From the NCBI RefSeq assembly GCF_040096055.1, contig NZ_JBBMFK010000002.1, positions 143,690 to 207,689 of the forward strand: a DNA stretch of 64,000 bases, written 5' to 3'. This DNA is from Pseudoflavonifractor intestinihominis. Lineage in GTDB: Bacteria > Bacillota > Clostridia > Oscillospirales > Oscillospiraceae. This document shows positions 47,642-56,674 of this stretch, piece by piece. The notes below the pieces were generated by a model. It did no database searches and was not told where the DNA came from. It saw nothing but the letters and a program-made list of their open reading frames with translations. Positions within the stretch are counted from its first letter, which is position 1. Every line of letters starts with the position of its first letter. Both the position numbers and the translations under genes were made by a program.

Positions 47642-48709
47642 TTAGTCCGCCTCTCCGCTCTGTTTCAGCCGCTCCGCCTGGTCGGCGGTGATCAAACTGT
47701 CAATAATCTCATCCAGGTCGCCGTTCATCACGTCCTCCAGCTTGTAGAGGGTGAGGCCGATCCGGTGGTCGGTCAGGCGGCCCTGGGGGAAGTTGTAGGT
47801 CCGGATGCGCTCGTTGCGCATGCCAGTCCCCACCTGGCTGCGCCGCTCCTCGCTCCACTCGCTGCTCACACGCTGCTGTTCCGCCTCGTAGAGCCGGGAG
47901 CGGAGGATCTGCATGGCCTTGTCCCGGTTCTGGAACTGGCTGCGCTCCTGCTGGCACTCCACCACCATGCCGGTGGGCTTGTGGATCAGCCGGACGGCGG
48001 AGGAGGTCTTGTTGATGTGCTGCCCGCCGGCGCCCGACGAGCGGAACACCTGCATTTCAATATCAGCCGGGTTGATGTCCACGTCCACCTCCTCGGCCTC
48101 GGGCAGCACCGCCACCGTGACGGTGGAGGTGTGAATTCGCCCACCCGACTCGGTCTCGGGCACCCGCTGCACCCGGTGGACGCCGCTCTCAAACTTCAGG
48201 CGGCTGTAGGCCCCGGCCCCCTCTACTGTGAAGGAAATTTCCTTTATCCCTCCCAGCTCGGTCTCGTTCAGGCTGGCCACCTCCACCTTCCAGCGGCGGG
48301 TCTCGGCGTACATGGAGTACATCCGGTACAGGGACGCGGCGAACAGCGCCGCCTCCTCCCCGCCCACGCCGGCCCGGATCTCCACGATGACGTTCTTGTT
48401 GTCATTGGGGTCGGTGGGCAGCAGGAGGATCTTCATCTTCTGCTCCAACTCCTCCGACTCCGCCTTGGCCTGGGCAAACTCCTCCTGGGCCAGTTCCTTC
48501 ATGTCCGGGTCGGACATGAGGCCCCTGGCCTCCTCCATGTCCCGCTGGCGCTGCATATAGCGCCGGTAGGTGGTCACCAGAGGCTCCAGCTCGCTCTGCT
48601 CCTTATTCAGCTTTGCCACCAGCGCCGGGTCGGCGTAGGTCTCCGGGGCGTTGAGACGGGCCACCAGGTCCTCATAGTGGAGCTCCAGGCTCCTGAGCTT
48701 GTCCAGCAT
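47642..48709 (-). CDS. prfA: Peptide chain release factor 1
   Basis: The 355-residue protein is full length. Helical domain 1 begins MLDKLRSLELHYEDLVARLNAPETYADP. The GGQ loop (SGAGGQHINKTSSAVRL) lies near residues 225-240. The codon-recognition domain contains a PETESGG segment near 185-191, near the PxT tripeptide region. It terminates translation at UAA and UAG. GGAGG is 5 bases before the ATG. It is flanked by a YdcF-like gene upstream and a small unknown protein downstream, all on one strand. Confidence 0.96.
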   Translation of the reverse strand: MLDKLRSLELHYEDLVARLNAPETYADPALVAKLNKEQSELEPLVTTYRRYMQRQRDMEEARGLMSDPDMKELAQEEFAQAKAESEELEQKMKILLLPTDPNDNKNVIVEIRAGVGGEEAALFAASLYRMYSMYAETRRWKVEVASLNETELGGIKEISFTVEGAGAYSRLKFESGVHRVQRVPETESGGRIHTSTVTVAVLPEAEEVDVDINPADIEMQVFRSSGAGGQHINKTSSAVRLIHKPTGMVVECQQERSQFQNRDKAMQILRSRLYEAEQQRVSSEWSEERRSQVGTGMRNERIRTYNFPQGRLTDHRIGLTLYKLEDVMNGDLDEIIDSLITADQAERLKQSGEAD

Positions 48710-48738
48710 GTTAACCTCCGTGTCTTGTTCGGCTGTCC

Positions 48739-49425
48739 TCAGCCGAGGGTATGGGCTGCGCTTCCCTGAACGGCCTGCCCCTGGGGGACCTCACGGTCCA
48801 GAAGGAAGGACTTGACCAGGGCCAGGGGCTCCCGGAAGAACATGCTGATCCGGGACGGCACATGGCTGGAGGGCGCGGCCAGGGTGGACACATTGCCGTA
48901 TCCGAACCGCTCGGCCAGCATCCGCGCCCGGGAGAGATGAAATCCGTTGGACACGATCAGCACCCCGTCCTCCGCCGGGTCCACGCCCAGATACTCCAGG
49001 TACGCCAGGGAGTACCCCAGGTTCTCGGCGGTATTGTGGGAGTTGTCCTCCAGATAGATGTATGCCTCGTCATAGCCGGCCCCGGTCAGGTAGTCCGCCA
49101 TGCAGGCGGCCTCGCTCTCCGGCTCGTCCTGGCCCTGCCCGCCGCTGACAATCACCGGGATAGGGCTGTCCAACTCGTTCAGGTAGTCCAGCGCCGTGTC
49201 CAGCCGGTCCTTCAGCAGCAGAGAGGGGCCGCTCTCCTCCACCTTGCAGCCCAGAATGATCATCACCCTGGGCGTGCCCTGGATATGGGTCCGCTCCCCG
49301 GCGTACACAATGCCCGCCAGAATGGCGAAGCAGATCAGGCCCAGCCCGATCAGCCCGATCAGGACCCGCAGGAGGGGATGGAGCTTCTTCCCGCCGTAGG
49401 GATGGTATGCGCTCTGCCGTCTCAT
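48739..49425 (-). CDS. YdcF/SanA-like (DUF218) membrane protein
   Basis: The 228-residue protein has one N-terminal membrane helix (about 18-42, LLRVLIGLIGLGLICFAILAGIVYA) and a DUF218 domain: VMIILGCKVEESGPSLLLKDRLDTALDYL, PVIVSGGQGQDEPESEAACMADYL, LEDNSHNTAENL and LIVSNGFHLSRA. These are the conserved acidic and His motifs of the family. Family members act in envelope polymer metabolism or drug tolerance; the exact reaction is unknown. Its start overlaps the ABC-F stop by 4 bp (ATGA), with GGAGGAGG upstream, so the two are coupled. Confidence 0.87.
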   Translation of the reverse strand: MRRQSAYHPYGGKKLHPLLRVLIGLIGLGLICFAILAGIVYAGERTHIQGTPRVMIILGCKVEESGPSLLLKDRLDTALDYLNELDSPIPVIVSGGQGQDEPESEAACMADYLTGAGYDEAYIYLEDNSHNTAENLGYSLAYLEYLGVDPAEDGVLIVSNGFHLSRARMLAERFGYGNVSTLAAPSSHVPSRISMFFREPLALVKSFLLDREVPQGQAVQGSAAHTLG

Positions 49426-51323
49426 CCCTGGGCCTCCTCCAGCTGGGCGGCCAGGGTCTCCCACTTGGTATATAGGGCGGCAATTTCGTCCTCCAGGGCC
49501 TTCTGCTCCTCGTACACCTTCTGGAGCTCCAGGTAGTTGGAGGCCACCTCCTCGGCCTTAAGGGACAGCTCGTACTGCTTCTCCTCCGCCTTGGCCACCG
49601 CCCGCTCCGCCGCCGCCACCTGCTTCTCCAGCTCCTTGGTGCCGCCGGGGCGCTTGGGCTTCTCCTTCTTGGGCTTCTCCTCCTGGACCACTGGCGCGGC
49701 CTTGGCCTGGGCCTGCTTCCGCTGCCGGGCGGCCTGGAACTCCTGATAGGTGCCCTCAAAGTCGGTGATATGTCCGTCCTCCAGCATCCAGATGCGGGTG
49801 GCGAAGCGGTTGATAAAATACCGGTCGTGGGACACGAAGAGCAGGTTGCCCTCGTAGTCCTCCACCGCCTCCTCGATCCACTCCCGGCTGGCCACGTCCA
49901 GGTGGTTGGTGGGCTCGTCCAGAATCAGCAGGTTGATCTTCTCGTCCATCAGCATACACAGCCGCAGGCGGCTCTGCTCGCCGCCCGACAGGGCGGACAC
50001 CGGCTTGAACACGTCCTCTCCCTGGAAGTTGAAGGCGGCCAGCCGGTTGCGGGCGGTCTGGGTGGAGCAGTCCAGGTCGTAGATCATGGTGTCCACCAGG
50101 CTGCGCTCAGGATGGGAGAAGTGGATGATCTGGGGCAGGTAGCCGATCTTTACCGTGGGGCCCATGCGGATCTTGCCCTCGCTGGGCTGCTCCTCCCCCA
50201 TGATGATCTTGATCAGGGTGGATTTGCCGGTGCCGTTGTCCCCCAGCAGGGCGATGCGCTCGCCCCCCTCCACCAGAAGGTTCACATCGGAAAACAGGGT
50301 CCGGCCGTCAAACCGCTTGGCCAGTCCCTTGATGACCATCACCTCGTCGCCCCGGAAGTCCCGTTCGCCGAAGCGGATGTCCAGTTTCCGGTCCTTCTTG
50401 GGCTTGTCGGTGGTGCGCATGCGCTCGATCCGCTTCTCCATGGAGAAGGCCCGCTTGTGCAGCTTGTCGTTGCCCATGAAGGCCCACAGGTGGAGCTTGT
50501 CCGCGGCTTTCTCCAGCTGCTCGATCTTGGCCTGCTCCTTCTCGTACTGCCTCAGCTTCTCCTGGTAGCGGCGCTCTTTCTCCACCACGTAGAAGCTGTA
50601 ATTGCCCTCGTAGAACTCGGCCTTGCCGTCCACGATCTCAATGACCCGGTGGACCACCTTGTCCAGGAACCACCGGTCGTGGGAGATGGCCAGCACCGTG
50701 CCCTTGAACTTGTCCAGGTACTCCTCCAGCCACTCGGTGGCCCGCAGGTCCAGGTGGTTGGTGGGCTCGTCCAGCAGGAGGATGTCGGTGTCCTCCAGGA
50801 TCAGGCGGCCCAGGTTCACCCGGGTCTTCTCCCCGCCGGACAGGGCGGAGAAGAGCTGCTCCCGCATGGCCTGGGGAATTTCCAGGCCGTTGCACACCTT
50901 GTTGAGCTCAGTGGCGGTGTCGTACCCGCCCTTGGCCTCAAAGGCGGCCGACAGCTCCCCGTACCGCCGCAGCAGGGCCGGGTCGCTGCTCTCCCCCATT
51001 TTGGCGGTGAGGTCGGCCATCTCCTGCTCCATCCTGTGGAGCTTGGAGAAGGCCGTGTTCAGCACGTCCTCCACGGTGTACTCCGGCGGATAGACCGGGA
51101 TCTGGGAGATGAGGCCCACCGTCTTGCCGGGGGCGGTCATCACCTGCCCGTCGTCGTAGTCCATCTCGCCGGTGATGATCTTGAACACTGTGGTCTTGCC
51201 CGCGCCGTTCTTGCCCAGCAGGCCGACCCGCTCTCCCTGGTCCACCTGGAAGGTGAGGCCGTCCAGTATCTTTTTGCCTACCTCAAACTCCTTGGTCAGG
51301 TTTGAGACAGATATATCTATCAT
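49422..51323 (-). CDS. ABC-F family ATPase
   Basis: The 633-residue protein has two ABC domains without membrane segments. NBD1: GLLGKNGAGKTTVFKI, LSGGEKTRVNLGRLIL, LLLDEPTNHLDL. NBD2: LLGDNGTGKSTLIKI, LSGGEQSRLRLCMLM, LILDEPTNHLDV. The inter-domain linker (about 240-310) and a C-terminal Lys/Ala/Glu-rich coiled coil (about 530-630) follow the Uup/YdiF plan. ABC-F proteins work on the ribosome to rescue or protect it; some give antibiotic resistance. The subtype cannot be fixed by eye. It is the first gene of the long minus-strand operon down to 44075. AGGAGA precedes ATG. Confidence 0.92.
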   Translation of the reverse strand: MIDISVSNLTKEFEVGKKILDGLTFQVDQGERVGLLGKNGAGKTTVFKIITGEMDYDDGQVMTAPGKTVGLISQIPVYPPEYTVEDVLNTAFSKLHRMEQEMADLTAKMGESSDPALLRRYGELSAAFEAKGGYDTATELNKVCNGLEIPQAMREQLFSALSGGEKTRVNLGRLILEDTDILLLDEPTNHLDLRATEWLEEYLDKFKGTVLAISHDRWFLDKVVHRVIEIVDGKAEFYEGNYSFYVVEKERRYQEKLRQYEKEQAKIEQLEKAADKLHLWAFMGNDKLHKRAFSMEKRIERMRTTDKPKKDRKLDIRFGERDFRGDEVMVIKGLAKRFDGRTLFSDVNLLVEGGERIALLGDNGTGKSTLIKIIMGEEQPSEGKIRMGPTVKIGYLPQIIHFSHPERSLVDTMIYDLDCSTQTARNRLAAFNFQGEDVFKPVSALSGGEQSRLRLCMLMDEKINLLILDEPTNHLDVASREWIEEAVEDYEGNLLFVSHDRYFINRFATRIWMLEDGHITDFEGTYQEFQAARQRKQAQAKAAPVVQEEKPKKEKPKRPGGTKELEKQVAAAERAVAKAEEKQYELSLKAEEVASNYLELQKVYEEQKALEDEIAALYTKWETLAAQLEEAQG

Positions 51324-51326
51324 TTC

Positions 51327-51356
51327 TTGTCTCCTGTCAGTTCTTTGTGCTACAAT
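51327..51356 (+). promoter_or_regulatory. Candidate promoter of mtnA
   Basis: TTGTCT (51327-51332), 18-bp spacer, TACAAT (51351-51356). It starts within 4 bp of the divergent ABC-F start codon. Moderate match only. Confidence 0.5.
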
Positions 51357-51409
51357 GATTCTATCACCGGCCGCCCCAGGGACGGCCGAAGCGCTTAGGA
51401 GGCTTCGCT

Positions 51410-52429
51410 ATGGATGCAATTCGCTGGGAAGGAAATACTCTTTACCTCCTCGATCAGACAAGGCTTCCCGTCCGGGAGGACTGGATCGCCTATACGGATT
51501 TCCGGGCCGTGGCCAAGGCCATCACCGACATGGTGGTGCGGGGCGCACCCGCTATCGGCGTGACAGCGGCCTACGCCTACTGTCTGGCCGCCATGGAGTT
51601 CCGGGACGCGCCCGACTTTGCCGCCGCCATGGAGGAGGCGGAGCGGGTGCTTGCCGCCAGCCGGCCTACCGCCGTCAACCTGTTCTGGGCTCTGCGCCGC
51701 ATGGCCGACTGCCTGAAGGCCAACGGCGGCACGCCGGAGGCCATTGACGCCCTCATCCGGGAGGCCAAGGCCATCCACGAGGAGGACGTGGCCATGAACC
51801 ACGCCCTGGGCGACTTCGGCGCGGCAGTGGTGCCCCACCACGCCCGCATCCTCACCCACTGCAACGCCGGCAGCCTGGCCACCGGCGGATACGGCACGGT
51901 GCTGGGCGTGGTTCGCTCTGCTTTCAGTCAGGGTAAAGTGGATATGGTTTACGCCGACGAGACCCGTCCCCTGCTCCAGGGCGCCCGGCTCACCGCCTAT
52001 GAGCTGGTGAAGGACAACATCCCCTGCACCCTCATCACCGACAACATGGCCGGCTTCCTCATGGCCCAGGGCAAGGTGGACCTGGTGATCCTGGGCTGCG
52101 ACCGGATGGCCGCCAACGGGGACTTTGCCAACAAGATCGGCACCTACTCGGTGGCGGTCAACGCCCGCTACCACGGCATCCCCTTCTACACTGCCCTGCC
52201 CTCCTCCACCATCGACCTGTCCATTGAGGACGGCAGCGGCATTCCCATTGAGGAGCGCCCCGGCGTAGAGGTGACCCACCTGGCGGGGGTCCAGACCGCG
52301 CCCGAGCAGGTACAAACCTGGAACCCGGCCTTTGACGTGACCCCCCACCAGCTGCTCACCGGCATCATCACCGAAAAGGGGGTCGTCTACCCGCCCTTCA
52401 AGGAGAACCTGGCCAAGCTCTTCGGCTGA
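51410..52429 (+). CDS. mtnA: S-methyl-5-thioribose-1-phosphate isomerase
   Basis: The 339-residue protein is in the eIF2B-like family. VVRGAPAIGVTAAYAY near residues 45-60, ILTHCNAGSLATGGYGTVLGVV, the substrate segment YADETRPLLQGARLTAYEL, and LGCDRMAANGDFANKIGTY are typical of MtnA. It converts methylthioribose-1-phosphate to methylthioribulose-1-phosphate in methionine salvage. AGGAGGC precedes the ATG. It is a monocistronic gene; no other mtn genes are in the window. Stops of mtnA and murF are 1 bp apart in convergent orientation. Confidence 0.94.
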   Translation: MDAIRWEGNTLYLLDQTRLPVREDWIAYTDFRAVAKAITDMVVRGAPAIGVTAAYAYCLAAMEFRDAPDFAAAMEEAERVLAASRPTAVNLFWALRRMADCLKANGGTPEAIDALIREAKAIHEEDVAMNHALGDFGAAVVPHHARILTHCNAGSLATGGYGTVLGVVRSAFSQGKVDMVYADETRPLLQGARLTAYELVKDNIPCTLITDNMAGFLMAQGKVDLVILGCDRMAANGDFANKIGTYSVAVNARYHGIPFYTALPSSTIDLSIEDGSGIPIEERPGVEVTHLAGVQTAPEQVQTWNPAFDVTPHQLLTGIITEKGVVYPPFKENLAKLFG

Positions 52430-52430
52430 C

Positions 52431-53822
52431 TCAGGGCTCCTGGGTGATGCTCTTCAGGTATTCCGTCAGATCTTCAAACGCCATGCCCCGGGAGGCCTTG
52501 ACCAGAATGGTCGCGTGTGGTTTCACCACCTGCGCCAGGACGGGCAGGGCCTCCTGCTTTGTGGCGCAGTAGTGGACCTCCGGCACCTTGGCCTCAGCCG
52601 CGGCGTCGTAGATGTTCCTGGCCAGCTCGCCCACGGCCACCAGGCAGTCGATGCCCGCCTTGCCCAGATAGGTGCCCACGCCGGCGTGGAGGGCGGGGGC
52701 CAGGGTGCCCAGCTCGAACATATCCCCCAGCACGGCGATCTTCGGTGACCCGTGGGTCTTGGAGAGCACCTCCACCGCCGCCCGCATGGACTGGGGGTTG
52801 GCGTTGTAGGTGTCGTTGAGGATGGTGATATCCTCCCCCCGCTGGATGATGTTCATGCGCATCTTGGTGGGGGCGAAGTGGAGCACGCCCCGGCGGAACT
52901 CCTCCGCCGTGACGCCGAAGTGCTCCCCCACCGCCGCCGCCATCAGCGTGGGGTAGATCATGTGGCTGCCAAGGGCGGGAATCTCCACCTGGCAGCTGGT
53001 GTGAGGGGTTTTTACTTCACAGCGTACATTGGATGTGCCGTCGCTCACCAGGTTGTCGGCGGTATAGTCCAGCCCGGTCGCGCCGCCGCACCAGAGGATG
53101 GGCCCGGGCAGCTTGCCCTCCAGGGTACGCAGCAGCGGGTCGTCTCCGTTGAGCACCGCCAGACAGCCCGGCTTGGCGTGGCTGAAGATCTCACACTTGG
53201 CCTTGAGGATGTTCTCCCGGGAACCCAGGTGCTCGATGTGGGAGTCGCCGATGTTGGTGATGAGGCACACGTCGGGCTGGGCAATGGCGGACATGACCTC
53301 GATCTCGCCGGGGTGGTTCATGCCCATCTCCAGCACGGCGATCTGGTAGCTCTTGTCCAGCCGGAACAGGGTGCGGCAGGTGCCGATGTCCGTGTTCAGG
53401 TTGCCCTCGGTCTTGAGCACCTTGTAGTGCTCCCCCAGGACGGCGGCCACCATGTCCTTTGTGGTGGTCTTGCCCACGCTGCCCGTCACCGCCACCACCG
53501 GAATGTCGAACTTCTTCTTGTACCAGACCGCCAGGTCCCGCAGGGCCCGCTGGGTGTGGTCCACCCGGATGTAGCACTTGCCGGGCAGATAGCTCTCCCG
53601 GTCCCGCTGGGTGAAGCAGGCCGCCGCGCCCCCCTCCAGAGCGGAGGTGATGTAGGCGTGGCCGTCAAACTGCTCGCCGATGAGGGGGACAAAGAGGGAG
53701 CCCGGGTGGATGGTGCGGCTGTCTGTCTCCACCCGGCTGATCTCCAGGTCCAGGTTGTCAAAATCGCCCAGAATCCGGCCCTTTACCGCCGTGAGAATAT
53801 CCCGTATGGTGATCGGTTCCAT
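52431..53822 (-). CDS. murF: UDP-N-acetylmuramoyl-tripeptide--D-alanyl-D-alanine ligase
   Basis: The 463-residue protein is full-length MurF: N-terminal domain with DSRTIHPGSLFVPLIGEQFDGHAYI, ATP loop VTGSVGKTTTKDMV near residues 112-125, MGMNHPGEIEVMSAIAQPDVCLITNIGDSHIEHLGS, and LNDTYNANPQSMRAAVEVL. It adds D-Ala-D-Ala to the UDP-MurNAc tripeptide in the cytoplasm. It is 33 bp downstream of ddl, which makes its substrate, so the two form a logical operon. GGAGAAAC precedes the ATG. Confidence 0.96.
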   Translation of the reverse strand: MEPITIRDILTAVKGRILGDFDNLDLEISRVETDSRTIHPGSLFVPLIGEQFDGHAYITSALEGGAAACFTQRDRESYLPGKCYIRVDHTQRALRDLAVWYKKKFDIPVVAVTGSVGKTTTKDMVAAVLGEHYKVLKTEGNLNTDIGTCRTLFRLDKSYQIAVLEMGMNHPGEIEVMSAIAQPDVCLITNIGDSHIEHLGSRENILKAKCEIFSHAKPGCLAVLNGDDPLLRTLEGKLPGPILWCGGATGLDYTADNLVSDGTSNVRCEVKTPHTSCQVEIPALGSHMIYPTLMAAAVGEHFGVTAEEFRRGVLHFAPTKMRMNIIQRGEDITILNDTYNANPQSMRAAVEVLSKTHGSPKIAVLGDMFELGTLAPALHAGVGTYLGKAGIDCLVAVGELARNIYDAAAEAKVPEVHYCATKQEALPVLAQVVKPHATILVKASRGMAFEDLTEYLKSITQEP

Positions 53823-53855
53823 ATGTTTCTCCTTGTGTCCAGTTGTTTTCCTGTC

Positions 53856-54908
53856 TTACCGGCCCTGCTTCCGCGCCGCAAGGGACGCGTCCACAATGCG
53901 CTGGCACAGCGTGTTGTAGTCGATGCCCACCGCCGCCGCCTCCTGGGGCACCAGGCTGGTGGGGGTCATGCCGGGCAGGGTGTTGATCTCCAGGAACCAG
54001 GGCTCCCCGTCGGCGTCCAGGATGAAGTCCGCCCGGGAGTACACCGACAGGCCCAGGGTCTCATAGACCCGCACGGCCGCGTCACGCAGCTTCTGCTCCG
54101 CCTCGGGGCTGATGTCCGCCGGGCAGACCTCCTCGGCCGCGCCGGGCTGGTACTTGTTCTCGTAGTCGTAGAACCCCTGCTTGGGGATGATCTCAATGGC
54201 GGGCAGGGCCTTACCCTCCAGGATGGCCACCTGGAGCTCCCGGCCCTTTACGTACTGCTCCAGCACGGTCCGCCCCCCCAGGGACAGGCCGTCGGTCAGG
54301 GCGGCGCGGAGCCCCTCCGCCGTGTGGGCGATGGACACGCCGATGGAGGAGCCGCTGGCCACCGGCTTCACCACCAGGGGCAGCCGGGCGCTCTCCACCA
54401 GCTCGTCGATGTCAGCGGCGGTGTAGGACACGGTCTTCCAGCCGGGGGTGCTGACCACGTCGGCCACCATCCGCTTGGTCAGGTCCTTATCCATGGCGAT
54501 GGCGCTGCCCAGGTAGCCGGAACCGGTGTAGGGGATGCCCATCAGGTCAAAGGCGGCCTGGACCCGGCCGTCCTCGCCGCAGGAGCCGTGGAGAGCCAGG
54601 AACACCAGGTCGGCCATGCCGCACAGCTCCAGCACACCGGGGCCGAACATGCTGTCTCCGCCCTCGGTGCGGCCGGCCTTCACCGCCGCCAGGTCGGGAG
54701 CCTGGCGGCTCACCCGCTTGTGCTCCTCGGAGATGGGCGCGCCGAAGAGGCCGGACAGCGCCGCCCCCTTCTCCTTCACGCCGAAAAACATGTCCACCAG
54801 GGCCACTTCATGGCCCAGACTGGTGAGCGCCTCGGCCACCATGGTGCCTGTGGACAGGGATACATTCCGCTCCGGCGAGAGCCCGCCGGCCAAAACCACG
54901 ATTTTCAT
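53856..54908 (-). CDS. ddl: D-alanine--D-alanine ligase
   Basis: The 350-residue ATP-grasp enzyme joins two D-alanines for the peptidoglycan stem. Motifs: VLAGGLSPERNVSLSTG, LHGSCGEDGRVQAAFDLMGIPYTGSGYLGSAIAMDKDLTK, LPLVVKPVASGSSIGVSIAH, and the C-terminal FLEINTLPGMTPTSLVPQ. The N-terminal HGSCGEDG replaces the common HGxxGEDG with Ser-Cys. A promoter (TTGAGT-17-TATAAT) lies 54-82 bp upstream and AGGAG precedes the ATG. murF follows. Confidence 0.95.
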   Translation of the reverse strand: MKIVVLAGGLSPERNVSLSTGTMVAEALTSLGHEVALVDMFFGVKEKGAALSGLFGAPISEEHKRVSRQAPDLAAVKAGRTEGGDSMFGPGVLELCGMADLVFLALHGSCGEDGRVQAAFDLMGIPYTGSGYLGSAIAMDKDLTKRMVADVVSTPGWKTVSYTAADIDELVESARLPLVVKPVASGSSIGVSIAHTAEGLRAALTDGLSLGGRTVLEQYVKGRELQVAILEGKALPAIEIIPKQGFYDYENKYQPGAAEEVCPADISPEAEQKLRDAAVRVYETLGLSVYSRADFILDADGEPWFLEINTLPGMTPTSLVPQEAAAVGIDYNTLCQRIVDASLAARKQGR

Positions 54909-54961
54909 TATAGGAAACTCCTCTCGGAACAGTCTTTCTTATGTTTACGCACTTGGAAAAT

Positions 54962-54990
54962 ATTATAGCACTTCCTCTTTCAATACTCAA
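54962..54990 (-). promoter_or_regulatory. Promoter of ddl-murF
   Basis: Minus strand TTGAGT (54990-54985), 17-bp spacer, perfect TATAAT (54967-54962). Confidence 0.75.
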
Positions 54991-55034
54991 CCGTTTTCTC
55001 CCCGTCAGCGATGAACCGGGAAAATTTTCTGAAA

Positions 55035-55075
55035 AGACAGCGGCCTTCCGGTTGATCGCCGGAAGGCCGCTGTCT
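55035..55075 (-). terminator. Terminator after the tsaE-tsaB-upp unit
   Basis: Perfect 17-bp stem AGACAGCGGCCTTCCGG (55035-55051) / CCGGAAGGCCGCTGTCT (55059-55075), then TTTT on the minus strand. It lies downstream of the duplicated upp tail. Confidence 0.9.
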
Positions 55076-55098
55076 GTATTATGAAGCTGTATGGGTGT

Positions 55099-55133
55099 CT
55101 TACTTGGTGCCGAAGATGCGGTCGCCGGCATCG
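55099..55133 (-). repeat. Duplicated copy of the upp 3' end
   Basis: 35 bp matching 55275-55309, the last codons and stop of upp, at 34 of 35 positions. This second copy lies 141 bp downstream of the real stop and is not translated as part of upp. Confidence 0.9.
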
Positions 55134-55176
55134 GCCCCAGCCGGCTGACGCCGGCCGTGGACCCTAAATCTTACAT

Positions 55177-55269
55177 CCTCGGGGCAAATGAATTGCCCCT
55201 GCGGCAAGGTTTTGCCTACCGCAAAACGCTTGAACGCGCCAAAAGGCGCGGCGCCGGGCGACGCCGAGG
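55177..55269 (-). mobile_element. Candidate multi-hairpin mini-element inserted after upp
   Basis: 93 bp bounded by CCTCGG (55177-55182) and CCGAGG (55264-55269) as terminal inverted repeats. Inside are GGGGCAA/TTGCCCC (55181-55199), GCGG...CCGC (55201-55222) and CGCGCC-AAAA-GGCGCG (55235-55250). No gene is present. It is flanked by the 35-bp duplicated upp tail. This layout suggests a MITE- or REP-like element, but it is inferred from a single copy. Confidence 0.5.
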
Positions 55270-55275
55270 GAAAAC

Positions 55276-55914
55276 TTACTTCGTGCCGAAGATGCGGTCG
55301 CCGGCATCGCCCAGGCCGGGCACGATGTAGCCGTGGTCGTTGAGCTTCTCATCCACGGCGGCACAGTAGATATCCACGTCGGGATGGTCCTTATGCACCC
55401 GCTCGATGCCCTCGGGGGCGGCGATGATGTTCATCAGCTTGATGTGCTTGACGCCGTAGTTCTTGAGGAACTGGATGGCGGCGGAGGCGGAGCCGCCGGT
55501 AGCCAGCATGGGGTCCAGGATGATGACGTCCCGCTCGGAGATGTCGTTGGGCATCTTGCAGTAGTACTCCACAGGCTCCAGGGTCTGGGGGTCACGGTAC
55601 AGGCCGATGTGGCCCACCTTGGCGGAGGGGATCAGGGTGAGGATGCCGTCCACCATGCCCAGGCCGGCCCGCAGCACGGGCACGATGGCCAGCTTCTTGC
55701 CGGACAGGGCCTTGAACTTGCCGGTGGCCACGGGGGTCTTGATCTCCACTTCCTCCAGAGGCAGGTCGCGGGTGGCCTCGTAGCACATCAGCGTGGCGAT
55801 CTCAGACACCACCTCGCGGAAATCCTTCACGCCGGTGCGCGCGTCCCGCAGAATGCTCAGCTTGTGCTGCAGAAGAGGGTGGTCCAGCACATGTACCTTA
55901 TCCATCTTTTCCAT
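55276..55914 (-). CDS. upp: Uracil phosphoribosyltransferase
   Basis: The 212-residue protein makes UMP from uracil and PRPP (pyrimidine salvage). It contains VPVLRAGLGMVDGIL and the PRPP loop DPMLATGGSASAAI, and ends with the conserved YIVPGLGDAGDRIFGTK. The frame is open far upstream, but MEKMDKVHVLDHPLLQHKLSILRD at 55914 is the normal start, with GGGGACG upstream. Its last 35 bp are duplicated downstream, which leaves the coding sequence intact. It is the third gene after tsaE and tsaB. Confidence 0.96.
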   Translation of the reverse strand: MEKMDKVHVLDHPLLQHKLSILRDARTGVKDFREVVSEIATLMCYEATRDLPLEEVEIKTPVATGKFKALSGKKLAIVPVLRAGLGMVDGILTLIPSAKVGHIGLYRDPQTLEPVEYYCKMPNDISERDVIILDPMLATGGSASAAIQFLKNYGVKHIKLMNIIAAPEGIERVHKDHPDVDIYCAAVDEKLNDHGYIVPGLGDAGDRIFGTK

Positions 55915-55936
55915 CGTCAACGTCCCCTTTGTATGT

Positions 55937-56674
55937 TTATTTCGTGGTCGCGGCGGTCTCCGCCCGCTTTTGCGTGCGTTCCCGTTCCAGCCGCTCCCGC
56001 TCCGCCTGGGAGAGGCGGTGATAGTCGGGCGCAAGGTTCTGGGCTGTGGTCAGCGTGCCCGCCCGCGCCTGCTCCAGGGCGGCCCGGGCCACGCCCCACG
56101 CCGTCTGAAGGCGCAGATGGGGCGGCGCCATGCGGAACTCCGGCCCACACCCGTTCAAATTATTATAGCATAACCCGGCTCCGTCTCCAACTATTATTTG
56201 CGGCTTTCCGCTGTTTTTTAGCTCCTCCCCCAGCTGGGCCAGGCTGATGGCCCGGTCCGGGGTCAGACGCACCGGCGCGCCGTCCACAGCGGCGAAGCGG
56301 GCGTTGTACACCTGGTTCCGGCGGGCGTCCATGACGGCGCAGATCTCCGCGCCCTCCATATGGGCCACCGTCCAGGCCATGGCCTCCAGGGTGGACACCC
56401 CGGCGCAGGGCTTGTCCCCCGGCCAGGCCAGGCCCTTGGCCGCCGCCACGCCGATGCGCAGGCCGGTGAAGGACCCGGGCCCTGCCGCCACTGCGATCAC
56501 ATCCACGTCCTCCAGCTTCACGCCGCACCCGTCCAGCATGGCCTGGCACATGGGCATCAGGGTGACGCTGTGGGTCAGGCCGTTGTTCTGGAAAAACTGG
56601 GCCAGCAGCTTCTCGTCCTCGCACAGGGCCACAGAACAGGCCACCGCCGAGGTCTCCAGCGCCAGGATCTTCAT
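55937..56674 (-). CDS. tsaB: tRNA threonylcarbamoyl transfer complex protein TsaB
   Basis: The 245-residue ASKHA-fold protein starts MKILALETSAVACSVALCEDEKL and contains NGLTHSVTLMPMCQAML and VDVIAVAAGPGSFTGLRIGVAAAKGLAW. These are the hallmark TsaB/YeaZ motifs. It pairs with TsaD and TsaE to transfer the threonylcarbamoyl group to A37. The start at 56674 has AAGGAGGGG upstream and overlaps the tsaE stop by 4 bp. tsaD is not in the window. Confidence 0.95.
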   Translation of the reverse strand: MKILALETSAVACSVALCEDEKLLAQFFQNNGLTHSVTLMPMCQAMLDGCGVKLEDVDVIAVAAGPGSFTGLRIGVAAAKGLAWPGDKPCAGVSTLEAMAWTVAHMEGAEICAVMDARRNQVYNARFAAVDGAPVRLTPDRAISLAQLGEELKNSGKPQIIVGDGAGLCYNNLNGCGPEFRMAPPHLRLQTAWGVARAALEQARAGTLTTAQNLAPDYHRLSQAERERLERERTQKRAETAATTK

